DNA of 32,137 bases from a virus, in the IMG/VR virus record IMGVR_UViG_3300032087_003428, positions 1 to 32,137 of that record; one strand, given 5' to 3'. Made by a program: the position numbers and the translations under genes. Positions 6,243 to 13,101 of this stretch are shown here, in pieces; position 1 is the first letter of the stretch; each line of letters opens with the position of its first letter. The notes under the pieces were generated by a model, which had not been told where the DNA came from, did not search any database, and worked only from the letters and a program-made list of their open reading frames with translations.

Positions 6243-6821
6243 TTATTCTACCGGATCATACATTCTATTGGAAAGGATATGACGAAGTGTAGCAACCATC
6301 GACGCGTCCAAATCTGTAGCAAGATCTTCCAACTCGGCGCGGGTCATATTACCCAGAGCTTCCCGGGCTCTGATAAGAGTAAGAAGACGTCCTTCCGGAG
6401 AGTCGAATGCTCGGTCAACAGTCTCCTCATCCTCTGGCTGAGGAATGTCTTCAATGCCGGCGCCGGGGCGAACAGCACCGCGCATGGCATCTTCTTCTGA
6501 TTCCTTAACAGCCTTCTTCAAAGAGCCGCGACTAACTTTAATGCTCTTACCGCGACCTGTGTCCTTCTCAAACTTAACAGCAACATCGGTGTTCTTTGTT
6601 CCTGGGTGGGTCACAACACCGTCGCCATACTCGTCGTGAGTTATCTTCTCACCAGACTTGAAACCTTCTTCAAGCTCTCCACGGTCTTTCATACTCAAAG
6701 CAATAGCGACAGCGCGATCGTGCTTTTCACCTTCCTTATCCATAAGATAAGAAATCTTTTTGCTTACCTTATCCTCGCCTTCGTTGACGAACTTTCTAAA
6801 GTTTTCCAATATGAGCTTCAT
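6243..6821 (-). CDS. 192-aa protein with prohead-type leader and Tudor/SH3-like segment
   Basis: Unknown overall. The start MKLILENFRKFVNEGED resembles short capsid-targeting leaders of T4-like internal head proteins, with a V12-N13-E14/G15 site similar to the L/I-x-E cleavage rule of the gp21 prohead protease. Residues 21-50 carry SYLMDKEGEKHDRAVAIALS, a motif I associate with small phage proteins of unknown role. Residues 56-103 (GEKITHDEYGDGVVTHP and a strand-rich continuation to RGSLKK) resemble the small barrel at the C-terminus of UvrD/PcrA helicases. Acidic residues dominate 105-140 and a helical domain closes the protein. GAGGA lies ten bases before the ATG, inside the end of the 25-aa ORF. 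A hairpin with a T-run follows the stop. Functional inference is weak. Confidence 0.6.
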   Translation of the reverse strand: MKLILENFRKFVNEGEDKVSKKISYLMDKEGEKHDRAVAIALSMKDRGELEEGFKSGEKITHDEYGDGVVTHPGTKNTDVAVKFEKDTGRGKSIKVSRGSLKKAVKESEEDAMRGAVRPGAGIEDIPQPEDEETVDRAFDSPEGRLLTLIRAREALGNMTRAELEDLATDLDASMVATLRHILSNRMYDPVE

Positions 6822-6832
6822 TTTTTAATCCT

Positions 6833-6910
6833 CTAGCAGCAGCTTTCTGTGCAGCAGCAGCCAACAACTAGTCGTCTTACTCTATCCCACAATTTTCTTA
6901 GTAGTCTCAT
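6833..6910 (-). CDS. Tiny 25-aa cysteine-rich basic peptide
   Basis: Encodes a basic amphipathic start (MRLLRKLWDRVRRLVV) and a tail GCCCTESCC, so five cysteines fall within the last eight residues. Its ATG overlaps the TGA of the 39-aa ORF (ATGA), and GGAGAG stands eight to thirteen bases upstream. Its own end contains the ribosome site of the next gene. The cluster could bind metal, be acylated, or form disulfides, while the arginines could bind membranes or nucleic acid. No family recognised. Coupling and the ribosome site support real translation. Confidence 0.45.
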   Translation of the reverse strand: MRLLRKLWDRVRRLVVGCCCTESCC

Positions 6911-7026
6911 TTTTTGCTCTCCATGTTTTCTAGCAAGTCTTCGCCCATATAGCGAATCTCGTAAACCATGACAGCTCTCAAATGCAACACTTTCTCAATC
7001 ATCTCTAATATACGGTCACGGGACAT
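6907..7026 (-). CDS. Small 39-aa helical protein
   Basis: A 39-residue ORF starting at ATG 7026, four bases after the stop of the primase gene. It reads as one continuous charged amphipathic helix (MSRDRILEMIEKVLHLRAVM then VYEIRYMGEDLLENMESKK). No good ribosome site is visible (TAAGATT only), so it may depend on coupling with the primase. It ends in an ATGA overlap with the 25-aa ORF. Function unknown; possibly a small regulator or simply a translated spacer. Confidence 0.4.
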   Translation of the reverse strand: MSRDRILEMIEKVLHLRAVMVYEIRYMGEDLLENMESKK

Positions 7027-7030
7027 AATC

Positions 7031-7966
7031 TTACACAGACATTGCTAATGTCAACAGTAAATAGTTGTCTGATGTGATAAGGGTCGCTTTGTTCAAACAT
7101 TTCTGGAAGTTGTCCTTTGACATTGACCCAACATCTTCGTTCTCACCAATATCAACTTTCCATACTTCAATATCAAAATCTAACAAAGTTTTGATGATCT
7201 CCAACTCTTTCTTCTTTGCGTCGGGATCCAAAGCGATGTAAACGCCTGCGTCTTCCTTAACAATCTTTTGTAGAAGAGAAGAGTTCTGATTTAGTGTGGA
7301 TCCAAGAAGAGGTACAGAATTACGACCGGCAACCACAGCATCAAACACCCCCTCCACCAAAATAATGTCCGAACTCCAATCCACAAACAAATCGTTGAAT
7401 ATAATATTCTTGCTTGCCGGCGGGTTCTTATACTTTGGATACGCCTTCTTGTCATAGGACCGAGAGATAAAGTAGTTCAAATCCCCTTCATCATCAAACG
7501 AAGGAATTACAACGCGCCCTTCGTACTCTCCACTGCTACAATAGCCCATTTTCCACCAAACAATATCTTGCTTGGAAATGCCGCGCTTTCGTAGATAGTT
7601 TCGCGCAGCAAATCCGGTCGGTGGAATATCTTTATTTGCCAAAGACACGAAACCTTCAGGCATCTCAAGTATTTGTTTTTCTTCTACTTTCTCGGCAAAT
7701 AAATCTTCAAGTCTGTTATAATCAACTGTCTCAGTGATGTCACGCCATTGTGACTTGTCGTGGTTAGATCCAAAGCGTCGAATAACACGATATATGTTCT
7801 TACCTCGTGTATCACAGACCCAGCACTTGTAGTAGCCTTTGTCTATGTTAACGGAGAACTTGCGTTTGTGGTGCTTGCAGTAAGGGCAGGTAAATAGAAA
7901 CTCGTCGTTGGAGCGATAAGATGCTCCAAGAACGTTTGTTAAAATCTTAAGTTTCTTTGCTTTCAC
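7031..7966 (-). CDS. DnaG-type DNA primase
   Basis: A 311-residue primase that would lay RNA primers for lagging-strand synthesis. The N-terminal zinc-binding domain has C27-P-Y-C30 and C48-W-V-C51. The core shows GYCSSGEYEGRVVIPSFD at about 141-158, the RNA-polymerase-like part of primases. The TOPRIM fold follows: IILVEGVFDA with catalytic E205, the metal-binding ALDPD with D247 and D249, and NEDVG at 277-281. It is similar in size to T4 gp61 and lacks any helicase-binding extension or helicase domain. The start is GTG 7966, with CAGGATTAATTC upstream, 20 bases inside the end of the resolvase gene. It is co-transcribed with the resolvase. No replicative helicase is present in the window. 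Confidence 0.88.
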   Translation of the reverse strand: MKAKKLKILTNVLGASYRSNDEFLFTCPYCKHHKRKFSVNIDKGYYKCWVCDTRGKNIYRVIRRFGSNHDKSQWRDITETVDYNRLEDLFAEKVEEKQILEMPEGFVSLANKDIPPTGFAARNYLRKRGISKQDIVWWKMGYCSSGEYEGRVVIPSFDDEGDLNYFISRSYDKKAYPKYKNPPASKNIIFNDLFVDWSSDIILVEGVFDAVVAGRNSVPLLGSTLNQNSSLLQKIVKEDAGVYIALDPDAKKKELEIIKTLLDFDIEVWKVDIGENEDVGSMSKDNFQKCLNKATLITSDNYLLLTLAMSV

Positions 7967-8468
7967 GAATTAATCCTGCCTTTGCTATCACATAACTATC
8001 CGAGCGGTCAGCGTAGCCAGCCTTCGGATTTCCATATCTTGTGTATTCTATAACAAAGGAGGGGACATTGTCAACAACAAATTGAAGCGTGACGTCTTTT
8101 GCCTTCTGTCCCTTGGGAACCTTGATACCACATAGTTTGCGGGCGGATGTAGCTGCAAGATACTCAGGCTGTAAACCAAAAGTCTTATAGCATTGCCAAC
8201 AAACTATACCATTAATTTTTGATAAAAGCGACAGAGTTTGTGCTGATGAAAAACCTGAACGGAATGATTGAAGCGATTGCTCTACATAAATTTTGCTTAT
8301 ATGAAACCGATATGATAAATAATTGAGTTTCTCCTCAATCATATCAGCCTTCTTAAAGAAGTTCTTTTCTTTTCTAAGATCTATGTGATCGCAAAGAACG
8401 ATATTGCCGTCATTATCTAATATAGTGTAACCAGTGATGCTGGTTGAGATGTCAAGTCCTAAAATCAT
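7947..8468 (-). CDS. RuvC-like Holliday junction resolvase
   Basis: A 173-residue nuclease of the RuvC/RNase H fold that cleaves four-way junctions and branched DNA, probably before packaging, where T4 would use endonuclease VII (gp49). The acidic catalytic set is visible: D6 in ILGLDIS, E63 in KIYVEQSL, and D154 and D157 in GYADRSDSYVIA. The motif FRSGFSSAQTLSLLSKINGI (about 69-88) matches the helix that follows strand five in phage RuvC-like proteins. The start is ATG 8468, 12 bases after the previous stop, with only a weak ribosome site (CGGAT). It overlaps the primase gene by 20 bases, which ties junction resolution to replication in one unit. Confidence 0.85.
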   Translation of the reverse strand: MILGLDISTSITGYTILDNDGNIVLCDHIDLRKEKNFFKKADMIEEKLNYLSYRFHISKIYVEQSLQSFRSGFSSAQTLSLLSKINGIVCWQCYKTFGLQPEYLAATSARKLCGIKVPKGQKAKDVTLQFVVDNVPSFVIEYTRYGNPKAGYADRSDSYVIAKAGLIRESKET

Positions 8469-8480
8469 ATCCGAATGATA

Positions 8481-9758
8481 TCAGATGTCAAGCTTAATTT
8501 TAAATGTGAAGTCACGCTCCACGGTTTTCTTTACTGGTGTTGCGACCTTAGCGATACCGATAAGGTTTTTGTCTTCATCGTAGATACCGATCTTTGAGAT
8601 GTATGTTGTTTTCTCGAATGATCCGGTTGGGTCGGGATAGGACGAACTAACAATGTTCTTAACTTCAATTGTATCGCTTTCTATGTATCCAAGCGATCCA
8701 GTAGATATTAAAGTCTCGGCGCCGTTAGTTAAGAACGATGGATTATTGGAGTGGTTTAGTTCGCCTTTAGGGGCGTTTGCAAACATGGTTAGGACTTGCG
8801 TATTAGTCGTACCACTCATCACCATATTAAAAGCAGAGCTAGGAGCCGTTATTGATCCTGAGATAGATTGCCCAAAATAAGTCCAGTTTGCAGTGCTTAA
8901 GCCAACTGAGCTAGTATAGTAATCCTGATTTACCGAGAGATCTGCCGAGCTTGTTAGAATAATAAAGCCCTCATTGTAAAGCACCAAACCTACAACTGTA
9001 TCTGTCAGGGATGAATCGCCATATGTTTGTATTAGCTCTCCATTTCTTTTAGTATCTTGGGCCCGGGCAATAAGAGATCCAGTGTAATAAAACTCTAGGT
9101 TTACAGAGCCTTTCTTTATTTGGCTACCGTAGAATATACTTGGCATAGAAACCAAGCCCAATGAAGAACTATCAAAATCTCTATTGTGTATTCCAGCAGT
9201 TACCGAATCAACTGAGGATGAATATTCAAAATGAGGTGATATATTCCTGTAGTAGTTAATCGTGGTTTTCAGCGCTCGGATATTTGATATAGATCCATTA
9301 CTAGTAATTGTAGGTCCTGTTGCAGACTGGCCTATAACGGCTGATACAAATCTAGCATCTGTTGCTGAGTAGAACTCTTTTGATATTGAAGCTGTATAAG
9401 GATAAAGACTGCCCGTGATAACATCTCCTGGGTCTTTTAGATTAAAGGCTTCAGATGTGCTAGTTCTAAAATTTAGTCGCGAACCGTCCTTGACAATCCA
9501 AGGATATATAATCCCGCGATCTTCGATGCCGTCAGGGCCAATTGTTTTGCCTGTTGAAGAATCAACGCGATCAACATTTAGTTCATATAAAGAAACATTG
9601 CCAGCGTCAGTTAATCTGATCGGGTCTGCATACGCACCGGAAATGTTGGGCGTGTTGTTGTAGTAAGCTGAACCGCTATAAATTACAAATTTAACTTCTG
9701 GAAATAATTTTAGAGTATTGGTAAATACGTCGTTCCTGTTAAACTTGTAAAAAGACAT
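8481..9758 (-). CDS. Virion structural protein, paralog of the 353-aa neighbour
   Basis: A 425-residue protein rich in Ser, Thr, Tyr and Asn with alternating strand patterns, typical of tail or baseplate proteins. The C-terminal 70 residues (YISKIGIYDEDKNLIGIAKV followed by a basic strand ending KIKLDI) align by eye with the end of the preceding gene's product (YATTVGLYSPDNELMAVAKL, ending RVRLDY). Both have an N-x-S-x-NP-[ST]-[FY]-L motif about 70 residues before the end, and similar openings (F-x-N-x-x-D-V). This C-terminal signature recurs in marine phage virion proteins as I remember them. Start ATG 9758 with GGGCG upstream. The precise location in the particle is unknown. It is the last gene of the virion block. 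Confidence 0.7.
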   Translation of the reverse strand: MSFYKFNRNDVFTNTLKLFPEVKFVIYSGSAYYNNTPNISGAYADPIRLTDAGNVSLYELNVDRVDSSTGKTIGPDGIEDRGIIYPWIVKDGSRLNFRTSTSEAFNLKDPGDVITGSLYPYTASISKEFYSATDARFVSAVIGQSATGPTITSNGSISNIRALKTTINYYRNISPHFEYSSSVDSVTAGIHNRDFDSSSLGLVSMPSIFYGSQIKKGSVNLEFYYTGSLIARAQDTKRNGELIQTYGDSSLTDTVVGLVLYNEGFIILTSSADLSVNQDYYTSSVGLSTANWTYFGQSISGSITAPSSAFNMVMSGTTNTQVLTMFANAPKGELNHSNNPSFLTNGAETLISTGSLGYIESDTIEVKNIVSSSYPDPTGSFEKTTYISKIGIYDEDKNLIGIAKVATPVKKTVERDFTFKIKLDI

Positions 9759-9776
9759 TTAACGCCCATAACATTA

Positions 9777-10838
9777 TTAGTAATCTAATCTTACGCGAAC
9801 TGTAAACTCTGTTGTTGGATCCTTTTTAAGAGGCTCCGACAACTTAGCAACAGCCATTAGTTCATTGTCTGGCGAGTATAGCCCAACAGTGGTAGCATAA
9901 GACACCGGAACATCAGCAGAGTCATTCTTGACAACTAACTTACTGGCACTTAAATATGTTGGGTTTGCCGAATAATTAAACTCATTATGATTAGCACGGC
10001 AGAAATATATTGTCGAATTCAATTCAACTGAGTTATTGAAGGATAGATCATAAATTCTATGCCTAAACTCATTGCAGTTAACTTGAATTGTCGACCCAGT
10101 GAGGACAGCATCAACATCTTCTCCGGAAGAATTCATTTCAGCACTGGCACTAAGAAGACCTGAGAATACTGATGCCGTAACAACTGCGACACCCGCTTGG
10201 TAATAAATTAGGCCAGCAGGCTGCTGGGTTGAGCCTGTAATACCATCTAGTGGAACATTCTCGGAATTTGTGGCATACAAAATTCCATACTCACCAGCGG
10301 GTGAATTAACTTTATAAGAATTGACACCGTCTGTATCTCGTAGTTTGATTCGATCTACAAATGGGTTCGCATAACCACCAGTTACGCCCAATTCAAGAGT
10401 AAATGATCCTTTTTTAACCTCATCCTTAGTAAGAAGTCTTGTAAAATTAACCACATAAGCTTCATTAATTTTTGTTCCGCCATCAGTTAGATTACCGTCT
10501 TCATCAAATTGTCTAACATCATTGTTTTCATCAAACCCAACAAGGACCTGAGCCATCTGATTGTAGATATTGATCTTTTTGTCATTTTGGGATGAAGCGG
10601 CGCCCGAAAGGCCAGACACGCTTGTATAACCAGCTGTTAGATCAAAAATGTGGTTGGCAGAAGAACTTAGATAAGGGTAATCATAAACAGACTGGAAGAT
10701 ACCATGAGAAAAGTTCTTAATGTTTTCGTCTGCATAAGTTCCAGATACAATCTGCCCAGTAATAGGAATGGCCTCGTGAAGAAGGTTCCTTGTAGAAATT
10801 ACATCTTTTGCATTTAAAGTCTTGAATGTTGTAGCCAT
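9777..10838 (-). CDS. Virion structural protein, paralog of the 425-aa neighbour
   Basis: A 353-residue beta-rich protein sharing with the next gene the segments FNYSANPTYLSASKLVV (about 283-299), YATTVGLYSPDNELMAVAKL (about 315-334) and a terminal FTVRVRLDY. The central part (about 120-260) is more divergent and shorter than in its paralog by about 70 residues. Start ATG 10838 preceded by TAGGAATAAAAA. It lies 9 bases after the 319-aa gene. Tandem paralogs with diverged cores are common among receptor-binding or decoration proteins; a tail-tip role is likely from context, but no residue-level evidence shows it. Confidence 0.7.
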   Translation of the reverse strand: MATTFKTLNAKDVISTRNLLHEAIPITGQIVSGTYADENIKNFSHGIFQSVYDYPYLSSSANHIFDLTAGYTSVSGLSGAASSQNDKKINIYNQMAQVLVGFDENNDVRQFDEDGNLTDGGTKINEAYVVNFTRLLTKDEVKKGSFTLELGVTGGYANPFVDRIKLRDTDGVNSYKVNSPAGEYGILYATNSENVPLDGITGSTQQPAGLIYYQAGVAVVTASVFSGLLSASAEMNSSGEDVDAVLTGSTIQVNCNEFRHRIYDLSFNNSVELNSTIYFCRANHNEFNYSANPTYLSASKLVVKNDSADVPVSYATTVGLYSPDNELMAVAKLSEPLKKDPTTEFTVRVRLDY

Positions 10839-10847
10839 TTTTTATTC

Positions 10848-11807
10848 CTATACCGATTTAATAAATCTAATTGGGACATCTACACGATATCCTGTGTTAA
10901 CACCTGTTACGCGAACTGTTGAATCAATAAATCTCCACTGATTTGCTGATAAGTCATTCCCCGATGGATTAGAGAAAGTCGTGGTAGCCAAGGAGCCTAT
11001 CTGAGTAAACAAGAAATCACTTGTTCTCAGATCCAGCGAAGATCCAATTCTAAACTGGAACCTAGTTCCTCTCGGGCCGGCAACTGAAGATTCGGTTGTT
11101 CCACCCAGGTTAGTTACGTAGCCTGTTCCGGCAGTCAAGTTAAAGAAGTAAGAAGCAATGCTGTCATCATCTATAAAAGATGGAGTAGCTCCTGGGATAG
11201 CTGTATCCGTACTTAGTCTAGTATTAGTTGCTGTCGGTGATGACGGAGGCGGGAATATTTGCCCCAACCGATTATCAAGCTCGACAATGTATTGAGTTTC
11301 AATCAAATCTCTTGCTAGTGTTTCTTCGTTGGAGACCTCAGTTGTATCTAGCCCCTGGTCTGTTGCGATGTGGGATATGTCATCGTTAGGCTTGTAACCA
11401 TTTAGGATGCCCTCGGATAGAGTTCCTAGGTTGTCAACTGTGGTTTTATCTACCGGGATGACGAATGTTCCAGAAGAGTGCTTCGCTGAGCCCTGTCCTG
11501 CTGTTGTGAACAACTTAACTACCGGTAAGTAAAGTAGGTCGTTTCTGTTAACAGTCAAAAGCTTAGACTTCATAAGAGAGGTATTGTTTGTAAATGCTTC
11601 TAGAACTGGGGACTGAAGAATAGTAATATCGTAGTAAGCAGAACCACTGGTGTTGTTCTTATCGTAGAGACCGTAATCAATCTCATCATCACCTAGAGCG
11701 AACTTAGAAATTCTAAAGGTACCATCACCTTTAGCTAGTCGCATTCTGCCTGTGTCTGTTAGAACGGCGTCCAATATAATGTCGCCTGAATTGTCTAGAA
11801 ATCCCAT
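10848..11807 (-). CDS. Virion structural protein (319 aa), paralog of the 326-aa protein
   Basis: A 319-residue protein opening MGFLDNSGDIILDAVLTDTG, then R-M-R-L-A-K-G-D-G-T-F and KFALGDDEIDYGLYD. The same pattern (M-x-F-x-D, then L-x-L-T-x-x-G, a basic L-x-x-G, then F-x-D-D) opens the 326-aa protein at 18680-19660, so the two share an N-terminal domain, probably for assembly into the baseplate or tail. The rest is low in recognisable motifs; a Pro/Ser/Thr-rich linker occurs near 185-200. Start ATG 11807 with CGAGAGGTAA upstream. It follows a 46-base gap, the widest in the virion block, that carries a hairpin and an AT-rich motif. Confidence 0.7.
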   Translation of the reverse strand: MGFLDNSGDIILDAVLTDTGRMRLAKGDGTFRISKFALGDDEIDYGLYDKNNTSGSAYYDITILQSPVLEAFTNNTSLMKSKLLTVNRNDLLYLPVVKLFTTAGQGSAKHSSGTFVIPVDKTTVDNLGTLSEGILNGYKPNDDISHIATDQGLDTTEVSNEETLARDLIETQYIVELDNRLGQIFPPPSSPTATNTRLSTDTAIPGATPSFIDDDSIASYFFNLTAGTGYVTNLGGTTESSVAGPRGTRFQFRIGSSLDLRTSDFLFTQIGSLATTTFSNPSGNDLSANQWRFIDSTVRVTGVNTGYRVDVPIRFIKSV

Positions 11808-11822
11808 GTGTTTACCTCTCGT

Positions 11823-11836
11823 TATTTAAATAGTTG
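11823..11836 (-). promoter_or_regulatory. AT-rich element CAACTATTTAAATA, possible late promoter
   Basis: The minus strand reads CAACTATTTAAATA just before the ribosome site of the 319-aa gene. It contains TTTAAATA, one base from the T4 late box, and CAACTATTTAA, which recurs exactly upstream of the gp25-like gene (31907-31897), with a ten-base match near 7067-7058. It sits in the largest gap of the virion block, where a new transcription start would be expected. Its closeness to the ribosome site is a caution. Confidence 0.3.
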
Positions 11837-11853
11837 TTTGTTTTAAATAAATC

Positions 11854-13098
11854 CTATGGAGTTACAACTCCAGTGTTTTTGAATGTGACGTTTAAGTCTA
11901 CTTTTCTGCCTGTCTTTTTGCTTGTTACTCTAATTTTTAAAGTCTTATCCCAGCAATCAGCGTCACCTTCGGGCCCAAGAATGTTATTAGAAGGTGCTTG
12001 GTTGGATGACTGTTCTGGGTCAATTGAAGCATTGTAAGCAACGTTTCGTAATGAAGGCTCAATATAAATATATCTTCTGCCGGCCTTTGTTTGAGAACTT
12101 TCTAATTTTTCTTCAAAATAAATAGTTTTTAAAATCAAATAAATTTGACCCTCGTTATCAACAAGTTCTGCCTCAAAAACGTGGGTTGGATTTGAGAAAT
12201 TGTTATGTACATCAATTGCTCTTACGCAATAATAATATTTAGTGTTTGGACGAACATCATCAATTAAATGTGCGCCTGACGCTCTTTTGTCTATTGTGAT
12301 TCTGCCACTAACTGTTTGGTAAGGCGCTTCCGCCAAGGCAAAATCTGCATACGAATTTGGTTTAGTTGTTGTTCTAAAAATTTCATATCGATCAATAGGG
12401 TCATCGTTCTTGTAAGTTATTTTTAAAGTCCGATTATTAATTTTTTCCTGCGCATCTTCAATAGTAATTGGATTATTTGTCTGCGCAACATACTGATTTA
12501 CAACTGATTCTAAATCACTTTCTTTTATCAAAACCGGCGTTGCGTCAAACTCTCCCGTACTAGAGTTAAGGAGCAACAACAAACGGTTACTAACACCGCT
12601 GTATGGAACAATCCTAAAGTCTGGTGGGACCGGTGGCTTATCCAGTATCGTATTAACGTGTGACGAATAAGGAATAACTGCGGCGCGTGTATCCATATCG
12701 GTCTTAATTGTAATCTCGCCACGTGGGACTGGAGCATCATTGGCATACACTGGCACATTAAAACCATGCGGACCGTTTCTAAAAGATATTTTGTATTCAC
12801 TTAAGCCGCCATACAAAGAGCCTCGTGAAAGCACAGATATTGTGTACTTAATTGCAAAATTGTCTTGAGGTTCAGCGTTATTGTAGTATCCTCCAAAAAC
12901 TCTAGCTTCTATCGAATAGAGAGGATACCCGCCTGTTCCGTTCCGCTGAATGAATTTAGAGTTTATGTCAAACAAAAACTGGTTGACAGAAATGTTCTCA
13001 TTAATATCATAGTCAAAAGGACCATACGATGCCTGAAGGACCGTACCATTGGTATAAATTTCTTCAAAGTCCAACCACCAGTTAGTTAGTGTACTCAT
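11854..13098 (-). CDS. Fibronectin type III-containing virion protein
   Basis: A 414-residue beta-rich protein. Residues of about 215-312 look like a fibronectin type III domain: a first strand LKITYKNDDPIDRYEIFRTT, a central segment, then the hallmark HLIDDVRPNTKYYYCVRAID and a closing NFSNPTHVFEAEL strand. The N-terminal half (about 1-150) is rich in aromatic strands and may be another beta-sandwich; the last 100 residues contain a basic strand pair near the C-terminus (LKIRVTSKKTGRKVDLNVTF). FN3 modules are common on phage tail and baseplate surfaces, where they mediate weak carbohydrate or protein contacts. Start ATG 13098 with AGAGGGTAAACG upstream, four bases after the previous stop. 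Its partner is probably the 916-aa protein just upstream. Confidence 0.75.
   Translation of the reverse strand: MSTLTNWWLDFEEIYTNGTVLQASYGPFDYDINENISVNQFLFDINSKFIQRNGTGGYPLYSIEARVFGGYYNNAEPQDNFAIKYTISVLSRGSLYGGLSEYKISFRNGPHGFNVPVYANDAPVPRGEITIKTDMDTRAAVIPYSSHVNTILDKPPVPPDFRIVPYSGVSNRLLLLLNSSTGEFDATPVLIKESDLESVVNQYVAQTNNPITIEDAQEKINNRTLKITYKNDDPIDRYEIFRTTTKPNSYADFALAEAPYQTVSGRITIDKRASGAHLIDDVRPNTKYYYCVRAIDVHNNFSNPTHVFEAELVDNEGQIYLILKTIYFEEKLESSQTKAGRRYIYIEPSLRNVAYNASIDPEQSSNQAPSNNILGPEGDADCWDKTLKIRVTSKKTGRKVDLNVTFKNTGVVTP
11857..11872 (-). terminator. Weak hairpin at end of the FN3 gene
   Basis: TGGAGT and ACTCCA arms enclose TGTA, a six-bp stem covering the last codons before the stop at 11856-11854. 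On the minus strand it is followed by TAGGATTTATTTAAAAC, which is T-rich but not a clean run, so termination would be partial at best. Its position at the mouth of the widest gap in the block is the main support. Confidence 0.3.
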
Positions 13099-13101
13099 CG
13101 T

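Noticed and set aside
12063-12070. A second TATAAATA on the plus strand
   Set aside because: It lies antisense inside the FN3 gene with no plus-strand gene downstream; treated as a chance match in AT-rich sequence and as a caution for the one at 2192.
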